This document shows, piece by piece, positions 9,183 to 17,955 of a stretch of 64,000 nt of DNA (position 1 is the first letter of the stretch; the number at the start of each line of letters is the position of its first letter). The notes beneath the pieces are model-generated. The model was not told the DNA's origin. It ran no database searches and saw only the letters and a program-made list of their open reading frames with translations. Position numbers and translations under genes: made by a program. Source of the stretch: Rhodanobacteraceae bacterium (GTDB lineage Bacteria > Pseudomonadota > Gammaproteobacteria > Xanthomonadales > SZUA-5); NCBI GenBank assembly GCA_016713135.1, contig JADJPR010000023.1:804336-868335 (forward strand). Reading direction: 5' to 3'.

Positions 9183-9928
9183 ACCCCGTGCTGCGCTGGT
9201 TCCATCAACTCGGATCCCCGCCGTATTTCTATGCCTTCGCGACGCGCTGGATGCCGTGGTTCGGCTGGAGCGCGCTGGTGCTCACGCTGATCGGCATGTA
9301 CATCGGGCTGCACCGCGCGCCGGCCGACTACCTGCAGGGCGACAGCTTCCGCATCATCTACATCCACGTGCCCAGCGCCTGGATGAGCATGTTCATCTAC
9401 GTGGCGATGGCGGTGAACGGCGCCATCGCGCTGATCTGGCGGATCAAGCTGTCGGAGATCCTGTTTCTGGCCTGCGCGCCGATCGGCGCGATGTTCACCG
9501 CGATCACACTGATCACCGGCATGCTCTGGGGCAAGCCCACCTGGGGCGCCTACTGGGTATGGGACGCGCGCCTGACCAGCGAACTGGTGCTGCTGTTCCT
9601 GTATTTCGGCGTGATTGGCCTGGCCTCGGCCTACGACGATTTGCGCCAGGGCGCGCGCGCCGCGGCGGTGCTGGCACTGGTCGGCGTGGTGAATGTCCCG
9701 ATCATCCATTTCTCGGTCAAATGGTGGAACACGCTGCACCAGGGTGAGACCGTGCGCGTGTTCGGCAAGAGCAGCATCGATGGCTCGATGCTGTGGCCGT
9801 TGCTGATCATGGCGCTGGCGACCAAGCTGTATTTCGTCTTCGCCGTCTTGATGCGCGCCCGTGGCACGCTGCTGGAACAGGAGCGCGGCAAAGCCTGGGT
9901 GCGGGAACTGGTCGGAGGAGCGCGCTGA
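9179..9928 (+). CDS. ccmC: Heme exporter/lyase protein CcmC
   Basis: CcmC loads heme onto CcmE at the periplasmic side. The 249-aa product has six membrane spans and the tryptophan-rich WWD-type heme-handling motif in WGAYWVWDARLTSELVL. The flanking conserved His residues sit in IIYIHVPSAW and IIHFSVKWWNTLHQG. The start ATG at 9179 overlaps the ccmB stop by 4 bp, and its TGA overlaps the ccmD ATG by 1 bp, so the genes are translationally coupled. Confidence 0.96.
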   Translation: MNPVLRWFHQLGSPPYFYAFATRWMPWFGWSALVLTLIGMYIGLHRAPADYLQGDSFRIIYIHVPSAWMSMFIYVAMAVNGAIALIWRIKLSEILFLACAPIGAMFTAITLITGMLWGKPTWGAYWVWDARLTSELVLLFLYFGVIGLASAYDDLRQGARAAAVLALVGVVNVPIIHFSVKWWNTLHQGETVRVFGKSSIDGSMLWPLLIMALATKLYFVFAVLMRARGTLLEQERGKAWVRELVGGAR

Positions 9929-10095
9929 TGCTGGCCTGGCTGGAAAACCAGGGGCACTGGGGATTCATCTGGCTGTCGCTGGCGGTCACACTGGTCCTGG
10001 TGCTGGCCGACCTGCTGCCGCCCTGGCTGCGCCAGCGCAAGCTCAAACAGGACATCCGCGCGCGCATCCGCCGCGAACAACACCAAAGCGAGTAA
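9928..10095 (+). CDS. ccmD: Heme exporter protein CcmD
   Basis: A 55-aa single-span membrane protein (span ~13-32, GFIWLSLAVTLVLVLADLL) with a basic cytoplasmic tail (RQRKLKQDIRARIRREQ). Size, topology and position between ccmC and ccmE identify it as CcmD, which stabilises the CcmC-heme-CcmE complex. The ATG at 9928 overlaps the ccmC stop; GGAGGAG sits just upstream as a strong ribosome-binding site. Confidence 0.92.
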   Translation: MLAWLENQGHWGFIWLSLAVTLVLVLADLLPPWLRQRKLKQDIRARIRREQHQSE

Positions 10096-10099
10096 GGCC

Positions 10100-10558
10100 A
10101 TGCATCCGCTACGTCGTCGTCGGCTGTTCCTGATCCTCGGTCTCGTGGTCGGCATCGGCGCCGCCACCGGCCTGGCGCTGGTCGCACTGCAGGAAAACGT
10201 CAACCACTTCTACAGCCCCTCCGAGGTGCTCGCCGGCAGCGCGCCGGAAGGGCGCAATTTCCGTCTCGGCGGCGTGGTGCTGGAAGGCAGCACGCGGCGC
10301 GACGGCAGCTCGCTGAAAGCGCACTTCGTGGTGACCGACCGCTTCAAGGACCTGCCGGTGGAATACGAAGGCATCCTCCCGGACCTGTTCAAGGAAGGCC
10401 AGAGCGTGATCGCCACCGGCGTGCTGCAGGCCGGCGGCGTGTTCGTCGCCAGCGAGGTGCTGGCCAAGCACGACGAGAACTACATGCCCAAGGAGGTCGC
10501 CGAGGCGATCGCCAAGGGCAAGGCGCAGAAGGACAGCCAGGGAGCGCAGACGCCATGA
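10100..10558 (+). CDS. ccmE: Periplasmic heme chaperone CcmE
   Basis: A 152-aa membrane-anchored heme chaperone. It has a basic N-terminus (HPLRRRRLF), one membrane anchor (~9-30), an OB-fold beta barrel, and the heme-attachment motif KHDENYMP, whose His binds heme covalently and whose Tyr assists. It accepts heme from CcmC and delivers it to CcmF/CcmH for ligation. The flexible C-terminal tail (AKGKAQKDSQGAQTP) is normal for the family. Its stop overlaps the ccmF ATG by 4 bp. Confidence 0.97.
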   Translation: MHPLRRRRLFLILGLVVGIGAATGLALVALQENVNHFYSPSEVLAGSAPEGRNFRLGGVVLEGSTRRDGSSLKAHFVVTDRFKDLPVEYEGILPDLFKEGQSVIATGVLQAGGVFVASEVLAKHDENYMPKEVAEAIAKGKAQKDSQGAQTP

Positions 10559-12543
10559 TGCCGGAGCTGGGCCAGGTCTTTCTGATCCTCGCGCTGCTGC
10601 TCGCAGCGGTGCAGGCCTGCGTGCCGCTGATCGGCGCCCAGATCAATGATCCGGCGTTGATGCGGGTGGCGCGGCCGGCAGTCTATGGCCAGTTCGTGTT
10701 CCTCGCCGCGGCCTACACCATCCTGACGCTCGGCTTCGTCAACCAGGATTTCTCGATCGCCTACGTGGCGCAGAACAGCAACCTGCAACTGCCGCCCGAG
10801 TACCGCATCAGCGCGGTGTGGGGCGCGCACGAGGGTTCGCTGCTGCTGTGGGTGCTGATACTGTCGATCTGGTCGGTGGCGCTGGCGGCCCTGAGCCACA
10901 AGCTGCCGCAGCGTTTCATGGCGCGTGCGCTGGGCACGCTCGGCGTCATCTCGATCGGCTTCCTGTCCTTCACCGCGCTCACCAGCAATCCCTTCGAACG
11001 GCATGTGCCGCCGCTGCCGGACGGCAACGACCTGAATCCCTTGCTGCAAGACTTCGGCCTGATCGTGCATCCGCCGATGCTGTACATGGGCTACGTGGGC
11101 TTCGCGATCGCCTTCGCCTTCGCCGTCGCCGCGCTGCTGGACGGCCGCGTCGACCGCCAATGGGTGCGCTGGTCGCGCCCATGGACCAACGTCGCCTGGG
11201 CCTTCCTCACCATCGGCATCGCGCTCGGCAGCTGGTGGGCGTACTACGAACTGGGCTGGGGCGGCTGGTGGTTCTGGGATCCGGTGGAGAACGCCTCGTT
11301 CATGCCCTGGCTGGTCGGCGCCGCACTGATCCATTCGCAGGCGGTCACCGAGAAGCGCGGCACCTTCGCCGCGTGGACCCTGCTGCTGGCGATCACCGCC
11401 TTCTCGCTGTCCCTGCTCGGCACCTTCCTGGTGCGCTCGGGCGTGCTCACCAGCGTGCACGCCTTCGCCAGCGATCCGGCGCGCGGCACCTTCATCCTCG
11501 CCTTCCTGGCGGTGGTCGCCGGTGGCGCGCTGACGCTCTACGCCATCCGCGCGCCGCGCCTCGCATCAGCTCCGCCGGTGGAACTGTACTCGCGCGAGAG
11601 CCTGCTGCTGGCCAACAACATCCTGCTCACCACCGCCTGCGCGATGGTCCTGATCGGCACCCTGTACCCGCTGGTGGCGGAAGCCTTCGACCTCGGCAAG
11701 ATCTCGGTCGGGCCGCCCTATTTCGGGCTGATGTTCATCGTACTGATGACACCGCTCGTGCTGCTGGTCCCACTCGGCCCGCTGACCCGCTGGAAGGGCG
11801 ACTCTGCCGGCGGCGTGCTGCTGGCGCTGCGCACCGCGCTGGCGCTCGCCGCGGTGACCGGCGCGCTGGCGTGGATCTTTTTCCGCGAGATTCCGATCCT
11901 GCGCGTGCTGGCGATCACTGGCGGCGTCTTCGTGATGCTCGGCACCTTGGCTTTCGTTGTCCGGCGTATCCGCCAGGCACCGGCGGGACGCCGCTTCACC
12001 GCGGAGATGGTCGGCATGTCGCTGGCGCATTTCGGCATCGGCATGTTCGTGGTCGGCGTGATGGTCACCGAATCGCTGAATGTCGAACGCGATGTGCGCA
12101 TGCAGCCAGGCGACACCGTCGAGGTCTCCGGCTACGAGATCGCCTTCGTCACGCTGCGCCATCATGAAGGCCCGAACTTCATCGCCGACGAGGGCGTGTT
12201 CGAGATCCGCAAGGATGGCCGCGTGCTCTCCGAGCAGCACCCGCAGAAGCGCCAGTACCTGCGCGGCCAGGTGATGACCGAGGCCGCCATCGACGCCGGC
12301 TTCTTCAGCGACTTCTACATCGCGATGGGCGAGCCGCTGCAGGACGGCGCAGCCTGGGCGGTGCGCCTGTACTACAAGCCGATGATCCGCTGGGTCTGGC
12401 TCGGCGCGCTGCTGATGATGCTGGGCGGCTTCATCGCCGCCACCGCGCGCCGCCCGCGCCAGGCCGTGCCTGCGCGCGAAGGCGAAGCGGCCAACCCGGA
12501 TGTGCTGCCGGTGGCCGCGCGCAGCGCGTCGGAGCCGGCATGA
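10555..12543 (+). CDS. ccmF: Cytochrome c heme lyase subunit CcmF
   Basis: A 662-aa polytopic membrane protein, the core of the heme ligation machine with CcmH/I. The WWD domain is plain (GWGGWWFWDPVENASFMPWL), with conserved heme-ligating His residues in VWGAHEGSLLLW and LIVHPPMLYMG. A large periplasmic segment precedes the last span, as in the family. It overlaps ccmE and the thioredoxin gene by 4 bp at each end, indicating coupled translation. Confidence 0.97.
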   Translation: MMPELGQVFLILALLLAAVQACVPLIGAQINDPALMRVARPAVYGQFVFLAAAYTILTLGFVNQDFSIAYVAQNSNLQLPPEYRISAVWGAHEGSLLLWVLILSIWSVALAALSHKLPQRFMARALGTLGVISIGFLSFTALTSNPFERHVPPLPDGNDLNPLLQDFGLIVHPPMLYMGYVGFAIAFAFAVAALLDGRVDRQWVRWSRPWTNVAWAFLTIGIALGSWWAYYELGWGGWWFWDPVENASFMPWLVGAALIHSQAVTEKRGTFAAWTLLLAITAFSLSLLGTFLVRSGVLTSVHAFASDPARGTFILAFLAVVAGGALTLYAIRAPRLASAPPVELYSRESLLLANNILLTTACAMVLIGTLYPLVAEAFDLGKISVGPPYFGLMFIVLMTPLVLLVPLGPLTRWKGDSAGGVLLALRTALALAAVTGALAWIFFREIPILRVLAITGGVFVMLGTLAFVVRRIRQAPAGRRFTAEMVGMSLAHFGIGMFVVGVMVTESLNVERDVRMQPGDTVEVSGYEIAFVTLRHHEGPNFIADEGVFEIRKDGRVLSEQHPQKRQYLRGQVMTEAAIDAGFFSDFYIAMGEPLQDGAAWAVRLYYKPMIRWVWLGALLMMLGGFIAATARRPRQAVPAREGEAANPDVLPVAARSASEPA

Positions 12544-13067
12544 ATCCACGTGCGCTGATCCCGCTGGTCGTGTTCCTGGCGATCGGGGCGCTGCTGTGGA
12601 GCGGCATCGGCAAGGACCCGACCGTGCTGCCATCGGTCCTGATCGGCAAGCCGGCGCCGGATTTCAGCGCGCCGGAGCTGCGCAACCAGAGCATCACCCA
12701 CAGCAAGGCCTCGCTCGTCGGCAAGCCCTTCCTGCTGAACGTGTTCGCCAGCTGGTGCCCGAGCTGCCGCGTGGAGCATCCGGTGCTGGCGCGCTATGCC
12801 CGCGAGGGCAAGATCCGGCTGGTCGGACTGAACTGGAAGGACCAGGCTGGCGACGCGCTCGGCTGGCTGCAACAGTTCGGCGATCCCTACGAGGAAATCG
12901 TCTACGACCCGGATGGCCGCATCGGCATCGATTTCGGCGTCACCGCGGCGCCGGAGAGCTTCGTCATCGGCGCCGATGGATCGATCCTGTACAAGCACAT
13001 CGGCCCGATCAGCGTGGAAGACATGGAAACCAAGATCCTGCCGCTGCTGCAGGGGAAAGCGTCTTGA
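12540..13067 (+). CDS. ccmG: Periplasmic thiol:disulfide oxidoreductase CcmG/DsbE
   Basis: A 175-aa membrane-tethered thioredoxin-fold protein. It has an N-terminal anchor (~5-22), the active site WCPSC in NVFASWCPSCRVEHP, and the cis-Pro region AAPESFVIGADG. It keeps the apocytochrome CXXCH cysteines reduced for heme attachment, receiving electrons from DsbD/CcdA. It overlaps ccmF upstream (ATGA) and its stop overlaps the TTG start of ccmH. Confidence 0.95.
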   Translation: MNPRALIPLVVFLAIGALLWSGIGKDPTVLPSVLIGKPAPDFSAPELRNQSITHSKASLVGKPFLLNVFASWCPSCRVEHPVLARYAREGKIRLVGLNWKDQAGDALGWLQQFGDPYEEIVYDPDGRIGIDFGVTAAPESFVIGADGSILYKHIGPISVEDMETKILPLLQGKAS

Positions 13068-13504
13068 ACATCCGCCCCTTTATCCTCTGCGCCCTGCTGG
13101 CGCTGGCCTGGCTGTCGCCGGCGGCGGCGATCCAGCCGCTGGAATTCACCGACCGTGCGCAGGAGCATCGCTATCAGCAACTGCTGCGCGAACTGCGCTG
13201 CCTGCAATGCCAGAACCAGAGCCTGGCCGACTCCGACTCCAACGTCGCTGGCGGATTGCGCCTGGAGATCCACAAGCAGATGCTCGCCGGCCGTAGCGAC
13301 GACGAGATCAAGGCCTTCCTGGTGGAACGCTATGGCGAGTTCGTGCTGTACCGCCCGGAAGTGAAGAGCGGCACCTGGTTGTTGTGGTTCGGGCCTTTCG
13401 CGATCCTGGTCGGTGCCGGCCTGGCCCTGGTGCTCACCCTGCGCAAACGCCGCGCAAAAGCGGCTGCGGTCGCCGAGACGACCCGCGATGAGGAGGATTG
13501 GTGA
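13064..13504 (+). CDS. ccmH: Cytochrome c maturation protein CcmH
   Basis: A 146-aa product with a cleavable signal peptide (~1-22, ending SPAAA), the thiol motif LRCLQCQNQS of the CcmH/CycL family, and a single C-terminal span (~103-122) before a basic tail. It reduces or holds apocytochrome c with CcmG for ligation by CcmF. I chose the TTG at 13064 because it overlaps the ccmG stop by 4 bp and places the signal peptide correctly; the longer open frame upstream is a shadow of ccmG. This is the short CcmH form, with the TPR part encoded separately as CcmI. Confidence 0.93.
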   Translation: MNIRPFILCALLALAWLSPAAAIQPLEFTDRAQEHRYQQLLRELRCLQCQNQSLADSDSNVAGGLRLEIHKQMLAGRSDDEIKAFLVERYGEFVLYRPEVKSGTWLLWFGPFAILVGAGLALVLTLRKRRAKAAAVAETTRDEEDW

Positions 13505-14784
13505 CGACTGGTTTCTGGATCCTGGCCGCGCTGGCTGTACTGGCCGCGCTGGCCTTCCTGCTGTGGCCGATGTTGCGCGCGCCGCGCACCGGTGCGGTGG
13601 CGGCACAGACCGCACTGCTGCGCGAGCAGCTCGAGGCGCTGAAGTCCGCGCACGCCGCCGGCCTGGTCGATGACGCGAGCTTCCAGGCGCGCCAGCAGGC
13701 CCTGAGCGCCGCGGCCCTGAAACTGATCGACACGCCCGAGAGCGCCCGCCCGGCATTGTCGGGCGCCGCGAAGGTGACCGCCGTTCTGCTGCTGCTCGCG
13801 CTGCCGATCGCAACGATGTTGCTGTACGAACGCATCGGTACGCCGAATGCGATCGGCTTCTCTGGCCCCGGCCCTGGCACCGTGACCACCGCCAGCGGCG
13901 ACCCGGCCGCCACCAACGCCCCGGCGCTCACGCAGGCCGCCGAAACTCTGGCCGCCAAGCTCAAGGACAACCCGAACGATGGCGAGGGCTGGGTGCTGCT
14001 GGCCCGCACCTACCGCGCCACCGAGAACTTCGCCGAAGCCGCCAAGGCCTACGATCGCGCGCTCTCGCTGGTGCCGGAGACTGCGGACCTGCTCGCCGAG
14101 GCCGCCGAGTCCAAGGGCCTGTCGTCTGAGCCGCGCACGCTGCAGGGCGAGCCCTTGAAGCTGATCGAGCGCGCGCTGCAGCTGGAGCCGGAGAACCAGA
14201 ATGCACTGTTCCTCAAGGGTCTCGCGCTGGCGCAATCGGATGATCCGGCGGGCGCCGAGGCCGCCTGGGACAAGCTGCTCGGACTGATGGATCCGGGCAC
14301 CCCGGCGCACACCGCGGTGGTCGAGCAGATGAACATTGTCCGCGCGCGCCTGGGCAAGGGTCCGATGGAAGCGGCGCCTGCCGCGCCCGCAACCGCCGGG
14401 TCCGCGCCTCCGCCGACGGCGCCCGCGACCGCCAGCGACGCCGCAGGTGTCGAAGTGAGCGTGCGCCTTGCGCCGGAACTGGCCGCGCAGGTGTCGCCCG
14501 ACAACGTGATGTTCGTGTTTGCCCGCGCCGAGCAGGGCCCGCCCGCGCCGCTGGCGATCCAGCGCCTGGTCGCCGGCGCCCTGCCGCTCACCATCAAACT
14601 CGACGAAACCATGGGCATGATCCAGGGCATGTCGCTGGCGCAGTTCCCGCGCGTCGTCATCGGCGCCCGTATCTCCAAGTCCGGCAACGCCGCGCCGCAG
14701 CCCGGCGACCTGGAAGGCCTGAGCGCCGCGCTCGACTGGCGCGCCGCGGGCAAGGTTGAGGTCGTGATCGACCGGGTGCGGTGA
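13501..14784 (+). CDS. ccmI: Cytochrome c maturation TPR protein CcmI
   Basis: A 427-aa protein with two N-terminal membrane spans (~4-22 and ~89-108) separated by a helical cytoplasmic loop, then periplasmic TPR repeats (~140-285, e.g. GWVLLARTYRATENFAEAAKAYDRAL) and a C-terminal beta domain. CcmI captures apocytochrome C-termini and hands them to CcmH/CcmF. The GTG at 13501 overlaps the ccmH stop and is 4 bp after AGGAGG; a TTG at 13498 is too close to that site. An Ala/Pro-rich linker (~293-316) joins TPR and C-terminal domains. It ends the ccm operon. Confidence 0.94.
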   Translation: MTTGFWILAALAVLAALAFLLWPMLRAPRTGAVAAQTALLREQLEALKSAHAAGLVDDASFQARQQALSAAALKLIDTPESARPALSGAAKVTAVLLLLALPIATMLLYERIGTPNAIGFSGPGPGTVTTASGDPAATNAPALTQAAETLAAKLKDNPNDGEGWVLLARTYRATENFAEAAKAYDRALSLVPETADLLAEAAESKGLSSEPRTLQGEPLKLIERALQLEPENQNALFLKGLALAQSDDPAGAEAAWDKLLGLMDPGTPAHTAVVEQMNIVRARLGKGPMEAAPAAPATAGSAPPPTAPATASDAAGVEVSVRLAPELAAQVSPDNVMFVFARAEQGPPAPLAIQRLVAGALPLTIKLDETMGMIQGMSLAQFPRVVIGARISKSGNAAPQPGDLEGLSAALDWRAAGKVEVVIDRVR

Positions 14785-14946
14785 CGCGCGGGAGGGTACG
14801 GCGGGAGCGTGGACGGCGGTGAAGCGGAAGAGCGGGGCGGGGGGCAGGGGACCTGCCTTGCGGCATCTGCAAACTGCGCCGCGACGGGTTGATTGACGGG
14901 TTCAAAGGCACACTGTGCCTCGCTGCCATCAACGCCCCAGTCCAGT

Positions 14947-15047
14947 TCCCCTGCCCCGCTTCATCTTCCCCTGCCCCGCTTCACCGGCGCCCCCCGCCCC
15001 GCTTCACCTGCCCCCTGCCCCGCTTCACCTTCCCCCTGCCCCGCTCT
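14947..15047 (+). repeat. Short direct repeats (CCCCTGCCCCGCTTCACC family)
   Basis: Five imperfect copies of a ~17-22 bp word built around CTGCCCCGCTTCACC lie head-to-tail directly before the lipoprotein gene. The strand is extremely C-rich and G-poor. It is a simple tandem repeat, possibly variable in copy number. The rest of 14785-15055 shows no gene. Confidence 0.8.
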
Positions 15048-15055
15048 TACCCTCC

Positions 15056-15613
15056 ATGACTTCCCAGATCCGTCTCGTCCTCGCGCTCCTGGCAACCCTC
15101 GCCCTCGCTGCCTGTTCGCCGCCAGCCAACCGCGGCGACACGCGCGCCTTTGAGCCGCAAGCCGCGGCGCAGGCGCTGGTCGACCGGGTCGAGTCGCTCG
15201 GGATCGACGGGCTCCCGGATGACGCGCAGATGCGGGCGCTGGCGCCGCTGCTGGCGCCGGAGCTGCGCGCGGATTTCGAAGCTGCGCGCGCATGGCAACG
15301 CGGCGAGATCGAGCGGATGCAGCGCGAGGGCAGCGAGGACAAGCCGCCGTTCGTCGAAGGCGATCTGTTCAGCAGCCTGTTCGAAGGCGCCGACAGCAGC
15401 CGCGTGCTGTCGCTGACCGGAAACGACGCGCGCAGCGTGGCCGTTGTCGAGCGCGGTTACGGCAGCGGCGGCGACCGCGTGGTCTGGCGCGACCGCGTGG
15501 TCCTGCGCCGCTCCGGCGACCGCTGGCTGCTGGTCGACATCGAGTACGGTGGCGACTGGGCTTTCCAGGCGGGCACACGCTCGCTGGCGCAGACCCTGAA
15601 AGCCCGCGACTGA
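15056..15613 (+). CDS. Hypothetical lipoprotein
   Basis: A 185-aa product with a lipoprotein signal peptide: hydrophobic RLVLALLATLALAAC, giving a lipobox LAAC with the modified Cys at about residue 21. The mature part has a helical first half (QALVDRVESLGIDGLPDDAQ) and a beta-rich second half ending in WLLVDIEYGGDWAFQAG. This suggests a small ligand-binding or NTF2-like fold, but I recognise no family. The ATG at 15056 is chosen because it places the lipoprotein signal at the start; the longer frame upstream only translates the C-rich repeats. It converges on the ars operon (stop codons adjacent). Confidence 0.83.
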   Translation: MTSQIRLVLALLATLALAACSPPANRGDTRAFEPQAAAQALVDRVESLGIDGLPDDAQMRALAPLLAPELRADFEAARAWQRGEIERMQREGSEDKPPFVEGDLFSSLFEGADSSRVLSLTGNDARSVAVVERGYGSGGDRVVWRDRVVLRRSGDRWLLVDIEYGGDWAFQAGTRSLAQTLKARD

Positions 15614-16918
15614 TCAGGCCGGCTGGCCGACTACCACCACCGGCGCGAAACCACCACCCAGCGTGCGGAAATTGGTGGTCTGCCCGCTGTAGATCCGCGC
15701 CGCCAGCAGCAGGACCTCGCCGGCATAGGTGTAGGCGCGCAGATCGAACTTCAGGTCGCTGGCCTGACCGTCGAGATCGATCGCGCGTGCGCCAGGCGGC
15801 ACCAGTTCCTGGGCAATGAAGCCGCCCGCGAGAATCTCGCTCCACACCCGCCGAGTGAGCTTGTCGCCACGGTAGGCTGCCTTGCTGCCGAAGCTGGCCC
15901 AGGGCTTGAAGAACCAGTCGCGCCGCCCGGCCCAGAGCGATTCGGCGTCGGCGGCAGACACCTCGCGGGTGCGCGGCACCACTGCGGCGAGCACGGCGCG
16001 ATCCGCCGCGGGGACATCATGCGCCGCGAGCCAAGCCGCATCGCCCAGGGTTGCGAGGTTGCGCTTGTCCGCATGCAGCGCGTGCGCTCGCGGGTGCGGC
16101 GTCAGCACTACCGCACCGGCCTTCCACGCGGCATGCAGCGAGGCGTGCGCCGGGTCGTCGAGTTGGAAATCGGTGAGCCGGTTGTAGACCAAGTCGAGCG
16201 TGCGCCCGCCGGCCCACAGCCGGCCGTCGCGCCATTCCAGCGAACGCGCATCGGCAATCTGCGCGTCCAGGCCAGCATCCGCGAACAGCCGGCGGAACAG
16301 CGCGAATTCCGGCGCCAGGTACTGCGCTTCGGGCTCGTCGTCGATGATCGCCCCGCTGCGCACCGGCACCTCCCCCCGCTGCGCCCGCCACTCGGCCTGG
16401 AACATCGCGAGCACGCCCGCTTCCAGCCGCTCCAGGGGCACGCCCGCCAGCGAGGCATTGCGCAGCCCTGCGCAGCACGCCGCCTGAGCGCGCGCCAACG
16501 CGAGGTTCAGCAACAGCCCGCCGGCATTGGTGTTGATCTCGATGAGCCGCGGCCCTTGCGCTGTCAGGTGGAAGTCATAACCCATCAGCACACCGCGCGG
16601 GCCGCGGTCGATGCGCGCCGTGGGCGGTACGCGCGCCAGCGCCAGCGCCTGGAAGTCCGCCAGCGCGATGGTCCGCTCGATCGCAGCGATCGCCCGCCCG
16701 ATGCCTGTGGCCACCGCCGGCGAGATGAACACGGTGGTCGCCGAGAACAGATGGGGGTGCGACTGCGACAGCCCTTCGCCCCAGCCGGCCCGGCCGGCCT
16801 CGGCGTCGAGCAGTCGCAACAGCTCTACGCGATCGAGCGTACGGCAACGGCAGGCCGCATTCAGCTCCTCCGCGGTCGGCGCCAGCAGCACCGGCCCTGG
16901 CAGTTCCAACGCCTGCAT
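15614..16918 (-). CDS. ATP-grasp-like protein in the arsenic operon
   Basis: A 434-aa soluble protein that looks like a circularly permuted or glutathionylspermidine-synthase-like ATP-grasp enzyme; this is inference from motifs. An acidic LIEINTNAGG at 125-134 resembles the metal-binding E-x-N loop of glutathione synthetase. A nucleotide-binding-like FFKPWASFGSKAAYRG lies at 336-351, with IAQELVPPG following, and the end has FDLRAYTYAGEVLLLAARI, typical of the last ATP-grasp strands. An N-terminal-type substrate domain lies between (~185-290). The ATG overlaps the ACR3 stop by 1 bp (TGATG), so translation is coupled and it is the last gene of the ars operon. A role in joining a thiol or amino acid ligand in arsenic handling is conceivable but unproven. 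Confidence 0.8.
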   Translation of the reverse strand: MQALELPGPVLLAPTAEELNAACRCRTLDRVELLRLLDAEAGRAGWGEGLSQSHPHLFSATTVFISPAVATGIGRAIAAIERTIALADFQALALARVPPTARIDRGPRGVLMGYDFHLTAQGPRLIEINTNAGGLLLNLALARAQAACCAGLRNASLAGVPLERLEAGVLAMFQAEWRAQRGEVPVRSGAIIDDEPEAQYLAPEFALFRRLFADAGLDAQIADARSLEWRDGRLWAGGRTLDLVYNRLTDFQLDDPAHASLHAAWKAGAVVLTPHPRAHALHADKRNLATLGDAAWLAAHDVPAADRAVLAAVVPRTREVSAADAESLWAGRRDWFFKPWASFGSKAAYRGDKLTRRVWSEILAGGFIAQELVPPGARAIDLDGQASDLKFDLRAYTYAGEVLLLAARIYSGQTTNFRTLGGGFAPVVVVGQPA

Positions 16919-17955
16919 CAGGCCCTCCCTGCCTCGTACCAACCCTTGCTGCGATTGACCACGCGCACCACCAGCAGCATCACCGGCACCTCGATCAGCA
17001 CGCCGACCACGGTGGCGAGCGCCGCGCCGGATTCGAAGCCGAACAGGCTGATCGCAGCCGCTACCGCCAGTTCGAAGAAATTGGATGCGCCGATCAGCGC
17101 CGAGGGACAGGCCACCGCGTGCGTCTCGCCGGCCCAGCGATTCAGGCCGTAGGCGAGGCTGGCATTGAACAGCACCTGGATCAGGATCGGTACCGCCAGC
17201 AGCGCGATCACCAGTGGCTGCTTGAGGATGGCGACGCCCTGGAAGGCGAACAGCAGCACGAGGGTGAGCAGCAGCGCGGCCGTCGACCACGGCGAGATCG
17301 TCGCGAGCGCGCGCTCCAGCGCCTGCGGCCCGCGTTTCAGCAGCGCCCGGCGCAGCGCCTGTGCGATCAGCACCGGGATCACGATGTACAGCAGCACCGA
17401 GATCAGCAGCGTCTCCCACGGCACGCTGATCGACGACAGGCCGAGCAGCAGCGCGACGATCGGCGCGAAAGCGAACACCATGATCAGGTCGTTGACCGCC
17501 ACCTGCGACAGGGTGAACAACGGGTCACCGTTGGTCAGCCGGCTCCAGACGAACACCATCGCGGTGCAGGGCGCTGCCGCCAGCAGGATCAGTCCGGCGA
17601 TGTAGCTGTCGATCTGTTCCGCCGGCAGCCAGGGTGCGAACCAGTGGCGGATGAACAGCCAGCCGAGCAGCGCCATCGAGAAGGGCTTGACCAGCCAGTT
17701 GATGGCGAGGGTGATGCCGATGCCGCGCCAGTGCCGGCGTACCTGCCCGAGCGCGCCGAAATCGATGCGCAGCAGTATCGGGATGATCATCACCCAGATC
17801 AGCATGCCCACCGGCAGGTTGACCTTCGCGACCTCCCAGCCGCCCAGGGTCTGGAACACGCCCGGGAAGACCTGCCCCAGGGCGATGCCGGCAACGATGC
17901 ACAGCGCCACCCACAGCGTCAGGTAGCGCTCGAAGCGATTCATCGGCGCGCTCAC
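16918..17955 (-). CDS. acr3: ACR3-family arsenite efflux transporter
   Basis: An inner-membrane arsenite/antimonite efflux permease of the ACR3 (bile/arsenite/riboflavin transporter) superfamily, ~345 aa with ten spans. Family motifs seen are ERYLTLWVALCIVAGIALG at the N-terminus and LAAAPCTAMVFVWSRLTNGDP, carrying the conserved Cys used by ACR3 for As(III). I chose the GTG at 17953-17955 because it overlaps the arsC stop by 4 bp (GTGA). An in-frame ATG at 17943 (MNRFERYL) is an equally reasonable start. It is third in the operon after arsR and arsC and extrudes the arsenite that ArsC makes. Confidence 0.95.
   Translation of the reverse strand: MSAPMNRFERYLTLWVALCIVAGIALGQVFPGVFQTLGGWEVAKVNLPVGMLIWVMIIPILLRIDFGALGQVRRHWRGIGITLAINWLVKPFSMALLGWLFIRHWFAPWLPAEQIDSYIAGLILLAAAPCTAMVFVWSRLTNGDPLFTLSQVAVNDLIMVFAFAPIVALLLGLSSISVPWETLLISVLLYIVIPVLIAQALRRALLKRGPQALERALATISPWSTAALLLTLVLLFAFQGVAILKQPLVIALLAVPILIQVLFNASLAYGLNRWAGETHAVACPSALIGASNFFELAVAAAISLFGFESGAALATVVGVLIEVPVMLLVVRVVNRSKGWYEAGRA

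Noticed and set aside
14915..15055. A longer N-terminus for the lipoprotein
   Set aside because: It would translate the C-rich direct repeats into Pro-rich sequence and place the lipobox internally.
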